Assembly (NCBI RefSeq): GCF_003073045.1
Contig: NC_037592.1
Span: 13,944,384 to 14,008,383 of the forward strand
Source of the DNA: Pomacea canaliculata
Lineage: Eukaryota; Mollusca; Gastropoda; Architaenioglossa; Ampullariidae
DNA length: 64,000 nt
Direction: 5' to 3'
Notes under the pieces: model-generated
Seen by the model: the letters and a program-made list of their open reading frames with translations, nothing else
Database searches by the model: none
What the model was told of the DNA's origin: nothing
Made by a program: the position numbers and the translations under genes
Part shown: positions 38,715 to 51,070 of the stretch, piece by piece
How the letters are laid out: each line of letters starts with the position of its first letter
Position numbering within the stretch: position 1 is the first letter of the stretch

Positions 38715-38840
38715 TTATGCATCGATACATTTGTGAATGTGAGTCATCAGTTTGAGCTTCAAAATTCAGAACACCGTACAGGTTTCTGTATGTCACAGAG
38801 TTGGCATGCTCTACTATTGTACTTAGTATCTCACTTGAAC
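38715..38840 (-). pseudogene. Orphan short-tail exon of a lost receptor copy
   Basis: The reverse strand reads SSEILSTIVEHANSVTYRN and then LYGVLNFEAQTDDS behind an AG acceptor, matching the last exon of gene C and keeping VTYRNL. The final codons are frame-shifted relative to C. No ectodomain exons accompany it; about 0.4 kb upstream sits a leader-like block. It is the remnant of a receptor unit deleted internally. Confidence 0.7.
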
Positions 38841-39159
38841 CTGCAGAATTAAAATCATTAAAATTTTTTATTTTACCATACAAGTACTGACCCAGCAACA
38901 TACAGTATCTATTTACAAACAGTTAAATACACAAAATTCACATGCATAAAATGTAGTTAAAGGTCGAGAGGATGCTACATATGACATCATTTCCTTTTAA
39001 CGCAAAGTAAATACCAACAATTTACCAAATAATACCGGCATCGAAATAGTCATTATCTGCTTTATTGATAGCGATTTCCTTCAGTAGCTACATAACAAAT
39101 ATGTCATTATCCACATAAACTGCTGGTTTCAATAGTAGACACAATAGATACACAAGATG

Positions 39160-39345
39160 TGTTCTGTTGCTGGTGTGTGCATCTGTACCGGGCAACACAA
39201 AAGACTTCGTCGTGTTCAAGGAGTGACACAAGGACCTGAGTTGTAGTAGTAAAGTTTATGTCTCATTGTGTGACCAGGTGACTTTCTTCCTGGTCTGAGT
39301 TTGGCGGTGCGAACGAAAGGATTCAAGTGTGTGATGAATAAGGTT
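39160..39345 (-). promoter_or_regulatory. Orphan leader/promoter block of a lost receptor copy
   Basis: This is related to the leader blocks of B-E: TCTTCCTGGTCTGAG at about 39285-39299, and a degenerate CTTCGTCG at 39204 in place of CTTCCGCC. It lies directly upstream of the orphan tail exon at 38715-38840, with all ectodomain exons missing between them. Confidence 0.45.
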
Positions 39346-41869
39346 TAACATTCTTCTGCAATTATGTTTACAACCAAATAATAATAATAATAATAACAGC
39401 AGAGATGCTAGTGTGCGTGAAGATGAGTATGGACAGGTGAATCATGGTGATGATGGTGACACTAGTCCCTATGTTAGTTGGTTTCAAGTGTTTCTGCATA
39501 ATACATTACATATGCATAACTTACCTCATTCATCAATCAGACACACATTCGATGGCTCTATTGCATGTGTCACCAAAAAATACTGCATGATAACAGGATT
39601 TCTTTTCTCATTTATCATCTGAGATGTTTCAGTTAACAAAGACTTTGCAGGTAATGTCTGAGAGCTGAGTACAACTACATAAATGCAGGTTTTTATACAG
39701 TTTCCTTAGAATCAGTGGCAATATGAGATAAAAATTTTTAAATATTCAAATTAGAAATATTAAACATATATGTTACATATTTTATATAATATATAGACTT
39801 TCTAACAATAGAAGACACGGTATGTGTATGTTGGCAAGCAAATTCCAACTTCCTGAGCACTGGCAAAGAAAAATTGAAAAGCTATGGCCAATGTACATCA
39901 TATTTCAAGCTTAAGCTTCATTTGATAAGCGGCACTACCTTTCCTTCCAACAAGAATACGTTTACCCGTCTGCTACATTATGTCCGCTAGATCATGAACA
40001 CTTAGGTCAACATTTACCTAACTAGAGTGGCGTCCCTTAGCCTGGCCGGTTTGAGGGAGGCGGTTCTCCGCAATTTTTGCATTTTTAATAGTTTGCTGTG
40101 TTTTTGGTGCCCATTGGTTAGCCCGGTGCTTTTTTTTTTTCGTTTCGTCGTTGCTGTGCAAGACTATTTGACTTTTGGTTTCTTCTGCGATTTCGGGATT
40201 TTCCGTCGACTTCTGGTCTTCCCTGCATAACGGTTTTTTTCTGAAGATCTTGAAGATCACACAAGTCAGTCCTTTGCTTTCAAAATTTTCATGCAGTTTT
40301 CCTCTGTTTTGTGATTTCATCATTGCTCTATTCTGCGTTGCTACTGTATGACGACACTATGACGACACTATGACGACAGAGCTGTAGATCTGAACTCAGG
40401 GCCGTTGAGATCCAGTACGGGCCCAGGGCAGACGACTTGCTAAACTGCCTGATTGTACACCATCAAGTCAGCCTTACCATCGACATCACCTCCCCACCAT
40501 TGTGCAGATAACAAGACCCTGTTTTCCTGTTCTGTGAACACTTAGGACAGGCTGTTGCCACATGATATTTCAGATACAAGAGCTTTTCTCGGAGTTTGCT
40601 TCTATGGCGGACACTAACAGTCCTTTGCGCAGCTGATACTAACACTGGCAGCTGAGAGTCTCAGCCGTTCCACGAGAAAGAAGTGCAAACTATTTGTAGT
40701 TTTGTGGTTATTTGTGGTTAATAAGGGCGATCACTGTAGATCTAACGGTGATGACTCCAGATAACAAGGATCGATGACATCGGAAAAATATTGAGAATAT
40801 ACTGAGAACATCTTAAGACTATGAAGGAATCTTATCATATTATACAATGACAAAGGGGATCGTCGCTTCACTTTCTTTACTACAACTCAAGTTCGCTGTG
40901 ACAGTGAGTGAAGCACGCGAGAGATCGACATCCAGCCTGTAGATCAGTCAGTTGGCAGAATGCAACACAAAGACACTTACATCATGCGGCTTGTAGATGT
41001 TGATCACAATCATCAGAGGGGGTCATCGTGCAGTTTGACAGTGTGGCCTGTATCGATCAGCTATATACAGGTCACAGAGATACGACCACAGTGCATGTAG
41101 CTCAGCACTCGTCAAGAGGACTGTGGACTGTACTGCTGGGCCAAGAACCTGATGATCTTACCCTTCATTTTTGCCCATGCAAACACCTTTTTTTTCCTTT
41201 TTCTGATTTGTGGTCCTGTGTTGTGAGTAGTGGTCATGCGCTTTGCAGCAGCAGATCGTTCGCTCACAACTGTGGTCCTTTTTTAGCCGTCCGATCGTTT
41301 GATTCTAACTTTCCTTTTGGTTTTCTGCAGCTGCTAATGTTTTATTGGTGTACTTTTCTGTGACATTTCCGCGCATTGAGCGTTTCCCAAGGATTCGGAT
41401 TTTGCGCGTTATAAGTCTCCTTCATTCATTCATTTATTGAAACCTTGTGCCGTAACTTGGCATGGTCAGATTCTCTTGTTTTTGTTTTTGGTTTTTTATG
41501 TTATCAACTAAAACATTAAAAATATCAATAGAAAGAAGAAGTTTCAAATTAATAGAATCATAGCATTAAATACAGAATAGCTTTTGTTCTGAATGTCACT
41601 GGTTCTACTAGCAGAATCATCAGCTGCTGTAAGGTGACAGGAGACCAATTTAAACACGAATATTAAGCTTTTCCAAATCACTCATCTTGTACCTGTTCTT
41701 TTAGGTGATTATATAAGTTAAGCTAGTTTATAAATCTTCCTTTGTTAATGCTGTTATCCAAGGTTACCTTTGTGATCACAGTCTTAATATTTACTTCTTC
41801 TGCTAGAGGTTGTTAACCGGGTATAGGAATTTCGTCACAGTGGACACATTACTACAGCTGATAACCAGG
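39346..41869. other. Intergenic between the relic unit and gene D
   Basis: No gene recognised. There is a short ATA repeat near 39378. A sequence beginning CAGGGCCGTTGAGATCCAG near 40398 resembles the left end of the hAT-like element at 29364, but I could not find its right end. Open frames on both strands between 40018 and 41363 share no family features that I recognise. Confidence 0.35.
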
Positions 41870-44800
41870 TTAAATCACGTGGTCATAGTCAGAGCCTATG
41901 ACATCTTTGCTATCTCCCTGTCGGATTCTGTCATAGTCACCATGAAAGTCCCCTCCTATGTGATCATATGCCTCTGTGGCTTGCTGACCGTTGACCCCCA
42001 TAGGCTGTGTGTTGCCGCCACACAAGACACTGTAGCCATCCTCATCGTCTCGAGAGGTGTTCTCACTAAAACCGTTGTCTTGTCTGCCTGTCGCTAAGCT
42101 GTAAGTAGGTGTAAGCTTCTTGTTATCTTCAAAGTGACGGCCCTTCTCTTTAGTTCTGTCAGCGGAGACAATGTGGTTGTAGTCACTTGCCATCTCCCCT
42201 TGCCAAGGGGACAAGGCCCCAGAAGAGTCGGCCTTGTCATAATGTCCATCAGGGTCATTGGCTATCAGTGTAGTCGTCCTCGTTCCTCGCAAGGCTGTAG
42301 ACACCTGTCGCCTGCGATGCTCCCATCGCACTGTCATCCTCCAGGATGTGGTAACCGTCGTCTTCACAGTCACCAGCAAAAGGGGAGGTAAGATCAGGGG
42401 GACCACTCTGCTCATCTTTGACTACACGGGGTCCTGCTGGTAGTCCATTACGTGGAACATCATATTGGTTGCTGCTGCTGCCCATGACACCAGGGGTAGC
42501 TTTGTTTCCAGCGTTCACAGGATTTACAGGGGACTTTGTCAACGATTTGTTGGGTGACGGCATTGTTGCAGCTGTTGTCATCACTCCGAGGTCTGAGGAA
42601 AATAAAATAATTATTATATTATCATTTATAGCAACTAAATTTAAATACTTTATCATTTAACAAAACTAATAGTACTTTTATAGATCTTAAAAAAATAGTT
42701 GGAAAAAAAGTATGATTTACACAGCAAAGAAGTCTCACTGAAAAAGTCAGTGAAATACTTCTGTATAGAAATATAGAAACACAAGTAATAATGTTAACAA
42801 TAGTATAGCAAATATTTCCCTTTTACTAAATCTAAGAGCAGCAAGACATGTTTCACTTATTTAAAAATAGCCTAGTTGTGTAGGAAGTAACAGTCAAATG
42901 TAATTACAGTCTGAGGTGAAAAAAAAAGCTATTTTAAACACTAAACATAAATAGTCGTTAGAAACTAAGAAGGAAAATTTCGTTTCTTGTTTTATTTTAT
43001 CTCTTGGATTATGCCCTTATTGTTTTCTTTTTCTTAACCTTTCAGTCACGTGAGCTTCTAAATTCCTCCTCTATGTTGTCGGTTAAAGGCACAAGCCTGC
43101 CAAAAGCATTTTCTTATTTTCTCTTTCTTTCTCTTTCATTTGCTCTCCCTTTCTCCAAGTGTGCGCACGTGCATGTCGCTATCCACCGCACAGCTATCGT
43201 TGTGAAGTATGCATGGACGAAGATGTCTGTTGAAAAGTACATAACAAGAGAACTGAACCTAACATAAATTGTGTAGCTAGTGTAACCAGAACCAAGTGCA
43301 TAGACTGACCTGCACTCTGGTAGATGTTCAGTTCACCTTTCACTGTTTCCTGTCCACTGTTACTGTAAAGACAAACCCAACAACATGAGAAAGCTCAACG
43401 AATAAATGGGAAAAATAATGGTTTAGTTTCGCTCAACACAACAGATGATAAAAAAAAGAACAATACTACAGCAACAACTGTAGGCCAACAAACACTTAAA
43501 GTAAAATCCCCAACATTGCCATTTCTACACACGTGGAAATGCTTTTCGACGAAACGCAAGAACGAAGCGAGCTTTTCTGAGGACAATGAGCAAATGATGT
43601 GTTATCACTGCTTTTGATCTTTCTGTTCTCTAACTTACAAGGGTTATCATGATCCAATGATTATAAAGATTGTTTGATGCCTAAATTTTTATTTCCATTT
43701 CTTCTTACACTGGAATTTGTTTACACTACCAAGTACAGTTTAGACAGGCACGCAGTAACGTATGATTTGTTATCACAGTGGTCACATGTCACAGGCTGAA
43801 TGTCCACTAAATGAGCCTAATACGTGGCTAAATGTTATAATCTCACCTGAATGACTAAGATGCCTGACTAAACATGATATTGATTGATAGATGATATTAA
43901 TTTTCAATGCTACATAATGTTTGGTTTGAAATGCTTTGCACGCTATAACCTAAGACTCATAAAGTCCATTTTACCGTTTCTGGCGCTGTTTGTGGCGTCT
44001 CCAAATAATTATTCCAATGACACCAGCAGCAACTACAACAACCACAGCCACGAGAACACCAGCTATTACACCGGCGTTACTGGAATCTTCTTGTTTCTGG
44101 GTTTCTAGTTCAGCTACAAAAGATAATGAACCGTGTATATGAAGCAAAATGTGATGGGCTGATAATTCGGGCAATAACAAACTGATGATAACGATGATAG
44201 GTTCTTAAAATTATAAATTAAAAATAACTTTCTTTGATGCCTAATACTACTCTTAAAGACCGTTTTGACCTTTCTTCCAACATTTAACATAAGAACAGCT
44301 AAAAGACAGAAATAACAATGTTGCAAACTTTCCACCTGCATTGTGTGGGGTACTGAGCTTTAATCATCAGCGAGTGGTAAAACCTACATACACCAACAAC
44401 GTTTGCAAGTCAAGTTAATTTTGATTACTGAATGGAGATACTAATAGCAAAATAAAAACCTATAGAAATCTTGTTAATAACTGTAGCTTTTAATTTAACG
44501 ACATAATTGTATTCTATTTGCTTTTCTTGCTAGTCTGTGGTCAACGTCACCTTCTGGAGTTGCGGAGGAAATGGTTGACTGGTCACAAGTGCTCGGTGTT
44601 CCTGAACTGGTCACAGGTGCTGAAAGAAAAGTTTTAAATTTCTTTTAATATTTCTTATAAATAAAGATATCTCTTTAGACCTCAGATCCATTCACTTCCC
44701 TTGTGATAACATTAATTGCATTGGAGAAATGGGTATCTGATGTATCAGGAAGATAAGGTTGGTAGAAGGAGCGTCTTCCACATGTCCTAGAAACGTCGAG

Positions 44801-47800
44801 CCACGCTAACTCCCCTCTACAGTGTCTTGGCTTTGGAACCGTTTACCTTCATCTCTGAACAACATTAAATAAAAGGTTTATCTAAAGGGTTCCCAGTCAC
44901 TTAATCCCCAGACACTTCATCCCCGACACTTAATCCCTGACACTTAATCCCCTAGACTTTTAATCCCTAAGCACTTCATCCCCAGACACTTAATCCCTAA
45001 ACTAAATCCTTAACTATAAAAATTATGAAGTCAGCGAAAAATTTAATTGAAATTCAAATAAGTCAAATTCAAACCATGCTATTAACTTCAACGTCATTTG
45101 AACATCTACAACATTAGTTAAAGTTCATATAAGTTAGTAAATTTAATGTTCTTCAACAATATGATATGAAAATTGTTCTTGAGTGTTCGCGAGGAAATTG
45201 CTGTTAATTAATCAATATGACAGGTAAGCTAATGATCGGAGGTACAGAAGACGATCCATTGACTCATATCTCTCTATATTGTTGCTAACTCAGCGTATTT
45301 CCTCTTTGCACGTTTCTCTGTGCCGGCGCATGATTGTAGAACAGACGCTTGTGTAGCTGACAATCCTTACGAAGACCATCAACGAATGTCCACATTGTTG
45401 GGTGATGACAGGAGAAGAGTGATTGAAGGGCGTGATGCCAACCCTCCACAGAGTTGTTTGTTCGTGTTATACAGGCATTAAACAATGCTTTATAAAAGAA
45501 TCAGTGATTAGAAATCACACATTGCTCTCTACAGGAATAAATGTGTGGGGAGGACGTATTCTAATTCAATGCTTTGACAGAAGCATTACATAATGCTTTA
45601 TAAAGGATTAAGTGCCTGGGGATTAAGTGTCGGGGATGAAGTGTCGGGGATTAAGTGTCAGGGATGAAGTGTCTGGGGATTAAAAGTCTAGGGGATTAAA
45701 AGTCTAGGGGATTAAGTGTCGGGGATGAAGTGTCTGGGGATTAAGTGACCGGACACCATCTAAAGATCTCATATTTTAATGATTGTATGTGATACCTGTT
45801 TGTTCTTACCTGGAACATCTGTGGAGGGTGCTGCCTGAAGCTTCACGTGACTCAGTGTCACATTATAACCTGAATTCGCCTTCCGAGCTCTGAAACCGAT
45901 CTGTTTAAATACATGACAAAACAACTCTTGCTTACATCTGTCTCGTGCTCTTGTATACAGCTTCACACAAAATCACTTTACACTTTACTCAACATGAAAT
46001 CCCTGTCAGTTGAAACTATAAAGAATTAGCCTAGTTAACATGTTTTTGTTCCGACTGCAAATAAATACTTTAAAAAGAAACATCGTTTTTTAAATGTTTA
46101 TAAACTCAGATGCTATTTTGATTTAAAGCCCAGTGACGTACCTTTACCACTGATGGGTTGATATAAATAAGTGGTTTGGGAGACATAGCATCGTCCTTTT
46201 GCTCTGGAAACACTTCTGTTATTTCTGTACTTGTTGCTACAAACACACTGAGTGTCCCTGGCCATCTCCGAGTGTAGTTAAATTCAAGAGATGTGTTACG
46301 AGTGATTTTCAGTAAAGGTGACAGCAACACCGAGAAAGAGTTGTAGTCTTCTCCACTTCCACGACACACGGCGCGACCTGAAGAAAATAAACCCTGTGAT
46401 AAACAACATTCAGCATGTGTAGTTCACAAATATTCACACAAATGAACAGTCAAACCAGTCAGTCAAGGAATGCGAATGCACCTTTAAAAGATAATAATTT
46501 GCACAAAAGGTTAGTCTACATTAATGAGTAAGATGACTTTGCTAAGACCTGTTGTAAGTGTAAATCCTCTAATGCAAAAGTATATTTAAATTTACACTTT
46601 GTGCACGCGTGTGCAAACAGGAGGGTTCATCAGTTCGTGCAGTGTGATAAATAATTATATAAACTATGTCACTACTTCGGGAGACTATACTTATTATGAC
46701 ACTGTTGTTCATACTACCCAGGTCCGTTCGAAATGTCGAATAAAGTATAGTAATTTACTGAACAGAAAACTCGAGTGTCTTTCTTCAATGTCAGGCGCGA
46801 GGATGATGTCTTAAATACCACAGACCATGATCCAGAACGAATTAAGTTTAAATGTCTAGACCTAATGCTATTTTGTAATCGCTAACACATGTTGCAGTGC
46901 TTAAACTACCTATCATTCTCCTGCTATGTTTAATCCTTAACAAGATGCACTTGAGTTGATTGTCGGCATCCGTCTCATATCACATCAGCGCGTTGGTTCT
47001 AGGAGTCTGTGGTGTTTCCTTTTCTTTGAAAGCTGATAAAAAATGCCAATACCAACTTCGTGATGAAACAATAAACATTTAATTAAAATGGTTTATCTGT
47101 CACGTCGTTTCCTCTCACTCAGCTCTTTCTTAGTTGATGCATGTTTACAATGGAATGGCGCGATGCCCACCTCCATGATGTCAGCGTTTCGACGACTGGA
47201 CTAAAGAGACTGACACCGGACAGGTCTTCACTCGGCAACATAACATAAAGGCTCCTTCTATCGCCAAGTTATTCACTATACAGTGACCTTCCTAAAAGTA
47301 TGAAGGAATACACGGGTTTTTTAAGGAAGACTTAAGTAAATAAATTAAGATTTAGAATAAACAGATATACGAGTTTCAAGCAAATAACGCACGAATAAAT
47401 TGAAAAGGTATAGAAGGGAAGGAATGAGGTCCTGCAGTTAGTATCAAATTTCTTGGTCACTAACAAGATGCATTTTCACACCTACAAATCGCTCACATAC
47501 ACACCATTTTGATGAACCATGTTATAACTAAAACATTCTGCATTTGACATTTCAATCATTACCATCTAACACTGTCCAGTTTTTAGCGCTACCATTGGTG
47601 CAGGCTTGTGTGTAATAACAAAGGTCATTTTCAAAAGAGCAGTCTCCATAAGTGATATCTTTTGCTGAAATTAAAAGAAATGCACGAGTAAAAATAAACC
47701 GTGTGTAATAGGATAATACAACAGTTCTGAAATAATTGCTTTACTATATTCCACAAAGTTTTATGAACATTGGTTGTACTGTTTTATCTAAACTGTATAA

Positions 47801-48826
47801 AACATATATAAACTCTACATACTGTTCCATAGTGAACCGTCTGGACCATACATCTACATCAGTCAGTCCGTCAGTCAGTCGTCCCTTGACCGGCACCTGG
47901 GGAGCATATGGATAGAGGCGGCAGCTGACATGGCCGCCACTCTTGTCTATTGTGGGTGACAGTCAGCAGGTCCTGTACACGATGACCAGTCCAGTCTTTG
48001 ATGTTTATAAACCAGTTCTTCTTCTGGTCATCGCGGTGCCATCTACTTTTCAAGGTACCTTGAAGGAAAGTCTTCGAAAGGGTGTCGTGCCAGGTCACGT
48101 GAACAAAACGACCTGCTTACGTCACGACTTTTTGTGTAGAGCTTCCTGGTATCCTACAAGTGTGGCAGGTTTGTTTTGTACAAAGTGTTTCAATGTATGC
48201 CGCAAGAAATATAAACTGTATATTTATTTTAAAATAAGCTCAAATTAAGGTTTCATAGAATCGCCATAGCACTAACCTTCAGTTTTTCCATCAAAATAGT
48301 CAGAACCCTTTTCGTAAGGACAGCCTCTGGAAAGAAATCAGTAAAACAAAATCTTGTATAGTACTTCACACTACATGGACAAACACTTTTTTAATATATT
48401 CAAAATTTTCAGAACTCATAAGAAAAGCATACAATTTTGTCTTAATCTATTGTTATGTCAATTTATCGAGAGAGACAGAAATGTTAAATGTAAGACTAAG
48501 CGGACTTTTTATTTTTCAGATAAACTGCACACACTAAAATACCTAAAGTGAAAGAACTAGAAAAGATGCATCACGTGTAGAAATCAAAAAACGTCATTGA
48601 AGGATAGACGCATACAAAAGTTCTAGGAAAAGTCTAATACAGAAAAATACCTTTCGTATAAAAATATTTCCATCAAATAATAATTTTGTTACTGAACAGA
48701 GTGTAAATACAAGAAGTAGAACTGTAGTTTACTGACTTACATTTTAGAGTTTGTTGCACACCAGACAGAACAAAGTAAAATAAAGAGCAGCAGGAACTCT
48801 TGCTGAAGTTGCTGACATGCTGACAT
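41870..48826 (-). CDS. MAM-like receptor D, long tyrosine-rich tail (one frame break in tail)
   Basis: Exons: 48741-48826 (signal, MSACQQLQQEF then LLLFILLCSVW), 48277-48326 (GCPYEKGSDYFDGKTE), 47563-47664 (GDCSFENDLCYYTQACTNGS), 46142-46377 (SFSVLLSPLLKITRNTSLEF), 45810-45900 (IGFRARKANSG), 44551-44619 (stalk), 43975-44113 (valine-rich helix, then WRRHKQRQK), 43310-43362 (NIYQSA), 41870-42592 (tail). Exons 1-8 are in frame. In the tail, YDVP and GYHIL are read normally, then a single-base shift near 42270 stops translation at 42255, predicting 387 aa. The shifted frame runs on with SDYNHIV, GYSVL, AYDHI, YDRI and a C-terminal SDYDHVI, clearly homologous to gene B and the relic at 60374; without the shift the protein would be about 515 aa. 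A MULE occupies intron 5. Likely a surface signalling receptor, by analogy only. Confidence 0.75.
44880..45765 (-). mobile_element. Mutator-like (MULE) element with repeat-built inverted termini
   Basis: An 8-bp duplication ATCTAAAG (44880-44887 and 45758-45765) flanks 44888-45757. Both ends consist of repeated units like CACTTAATCCCCAGA and CACTTCATCCCC in opposite orientation (about 44893-45003 and 45600-45750). Inside, on the minus strand at 45285-45485, lies TRTNNSVEGWHHALQSLFSC, a segment typical of MULE transposases. Only that scrap remains, so the copy is non-autonomous. It lies in intron 5 of gene D and is absent from gene E. Confidence 0.75.
47866..48120 (-). mobile_element. RTE-like LINE 3' fragment in gene D intron 2
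   Basis: The reverse strand reads WHDTLSKTFLQGTL and KKNWFINIKDWTGHRVQDLL, the C-terminal signature of a LINE type common in invertebrates. The flanks, including a CAGTCAGTCCGTCAGTCAGT stretch, match the fragment in gene E at 55690, so the insertion predates the D/E duplication. Confidence 0.7.
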
Positions 48827-49149
48827 TTTCCTGCAACAACAATTGTTTACAGAACACACTTGTCGTGGGAAGTTTCACAAATGTATTTTGACATGAGCAT
48901 ACTTTATATCAGAGATTCACACGGCGTCAGGTGGACTTTTAATATTCTTATTCGACAAAAGAATAAGGACATTGTAAATAAATACAACGTAAATGTTTAA
49001 ACGCGCTTATAAACACAAATAAATCATAGAGACGGTTAATAAAACACGGTAATAAACTGGACTAAGCAACCTGACATTTGACTGTACTGATGAAAATTTA
49101 TAATCTTGAAGAAGAGGGGTGGGAAATTTATGTGTTACGCCGAGCCAGT

Positions 49150-49280
49150 AACTAAGGCTATATCATAGCCTTATTAACAGATGTGACATGCAGAGTGCCG
49201 GAGACGAGAGCTGAACCCAGGACAGCCAACCCTCACTGTGTTGGTGACAGGTGCTAACCGTTGCGCCACCGGGACGTCAA
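49150..49280 (-). mobile_element. tRNA-derived SINE head in gene D intron 1
   Basis: The minus strand has GGTGGCGCAACGGTTAGCAC (box A-like) followed at about 35-40 bases by GGGTTCAGCTC (box B-like). A related copy lies at 57285-57400 in the same intron of gene E. Confidence 0.65.
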
Positions 49281-49883
49281 TAATAATGAGGAAGGGCGAA
49301 CAAACATTGTAAAATAAATCATTTTAAGAAACACTGAGTGTGAAGATTTCGTGCAGATAATCTTGTATAATGTAGCATACCTTTTTTTAGGTTCAGTGAG
49401 ACAGTCCTGGATTCTTGGTATTAAAGAATGGTATTAAGTAACGACAGTAATATCAGTCTCTGAATTTTTAAATTTCTCATCGTCATGAAAATAGACACAA
49501 ACACTCTCTTTCTCACGAATACAAGCAAAAATCGCGCAAACACACATACACACACATAGCGCACAAGAGAGTATTGTACATATACAAACATCCTATGATA
49601 ACCATGTGTTTAGACCCAGACATGTACACAGTACTACACACATAACTTGATTGCGTTGTTGTCATAATTAAGGCTGCAGTTTAAATACTCTTATTCATTA
49701 TTTTTAGTCATTACAAGACTAAATTATTTAAAGGACTAGGCGAGACTGCACTGTAACATCATTGTAAACTATTTTTACCTGACGACACTGAAATCCATGT
49801 CAGTTCTAAAAATTACTGTCATTCATATTGTTGACACCAGTCTCTCTGTTTAGAGAAATGGATGAATAAAATATCCTACATAC

Positions 49884-50190
49884 CTTTGATGTGCTATGCT
49901 CATGTTCCTGTATAACTGTGTACTCCTTGTCTTACCATCTTAACTACACAAACTTTGTTCTGTTGCTTGCAAGTGTGTTCGTAAAATGAAAGACTTCCGC
50001 CTTGCTCAGTGAGTAACTCAAGGAGAAGTGACGACAGCAACAACTTGAGTCACATTGTGCACCACAGTCACATGACTCCAAGACCTTCTTCCTGGTCCAG
50101 AAAGGTCAACAGGACTGGTTTAATAACAGGATAAGGCTGTCTATGAAGTGTCGCAGCTTTTAGTGTGCACTGACACTTGTGTTTCCTGTC
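49884..50190 (-). promoter_or_regulatory. Leader exon and promoter block of gene D
   Basis: The leader ends at an AAAG/GTATGT donor (49882-49883). GGAA-core sites lie at 49994-50001 (GGCGGAAG on the minus strand) and 50088-50097 (GACCAGGAAG), and GTGTGCACTGACACTTG near 50165. It lies 1.1 kb upstream of the start codon at 48826. Confidence 0.5.
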
Positions 50191-50209
50191 ATCTTTGACA
50201 AAGATAGCG

Positions 50210-50405
50210 GCTCACAATCAGGAGCATGCTTTGGTATATTTATATAGGTGTATGTGTATGTTGAATTGGTATATATTTGTATGCGTGTAAGTTTGTATTA
50301 TGTGCACAGGGGCTCGTGCATATATGTGTGTGTGACAGTGTGTGCATGTATGTGTGCGCGTTTGTGTGTGTGTGTGTGTGTGTACGTGTGTGTGTGTGTG
50401 CACAT
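50210..50405. repeat. GT/CA microsatellite
   Basis: A long GT-rich tract, with its longest uninterrupted runs at about 50364-50400, follows the leader block of gene D. The His/Thr-rich and Val/Cys-rich open frames over it are artefacts of the repeat. Confidence 0.9.
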
Positions 50406-50939
50406 TAAAGTCTACAAAACGCAGAAGCTAAGTAAAACAATTTCTGTGTAAATTTGCGAGTATCTTCTACCTAGTATGCTAGTGAAAGATAAAACAATTC
50501 TGAAAGGCGTAAATCAAAATTGATTTTCATTTCAATACAATAAAATGATCGTCAATGCACCCCGTGATATAAATATACAAACGAAGTACTACTCTTACTA
50601 TACAGGTGTGTGCTAACCCTTTCAGAACTCCTGGTCTTACGAGTTGACAAAGCTACATTGTTGGTGTATAGTGTGTGTACTCGTGAAAACATCTTGCACG
50701 GGTTCACACAGATGATAGATCATTCAGTAGGAGTGAAAACATTAACTGCTATCTATGCGTGCGACGCTCTTCTTGTCTAGGAGACCAGGGAAAGAAAGAC
50801 GATAAATATCTTTACGAAATTAGAAACGGATATGTTTTTCAGTTATCGTTGGGGTGCCTTACAAACGCAGACACAGTGTGAGAGAGAGAGAGAAAAAGAA
50901 TCTGCGTGAAAGTGTTACGGGCAGGTAACCCTGTTTTTT

Positions 50940-51070
50940 TAATGTCAGCGTGAAATGGTGTGATTCTGAGGCAGATATCTGGGGTGGAGCAGCCGTCCTT
51001 GGAGAGGGTGGCTCCCAAGTACTTGAGGCTGCTTACATATTCAAGCTTGGGAGTGTTGTGACAACATGGA
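50940..51070 (-). mobile_element. LINE reverse transcriptase fragment
   Basis: The reverse strand reads TPKLEYVSSLKYLGATLSKD and GCSTPDICLRI, matching the FKYLG block near the end of RTE-like reverse transcriptases. There is no further coding sequence on either side. Confidence 0.65.

Noticed and set aside
40018-41363. Opposed open frames of about 100 codons
   Set aside because: Neither strand shows recognisable domains or exon-like boundaries. The region may be repeat-derived, but I could not assign it.
44893-45760. CRISPR-like arrays of regularly repeated short units
   Set aside because: The two arrays are inverted copies at the ends of an element with an 8-bp target duplication and MULE-type coding scrap inside; the DNA is eukaryotic.
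49150-49280. Functional tRNA gene
   Set aside because: Box A- and box B-like stretches are present, but no cloverleaf or anticodon arm can be drawn; the paralogous copy in gene E fits a SINE head.
50218-50451. His/Thr-rich and Val/Cys-rich small proteins
   Set aside because: They are the reading frames of a GT/CA microsatellite.
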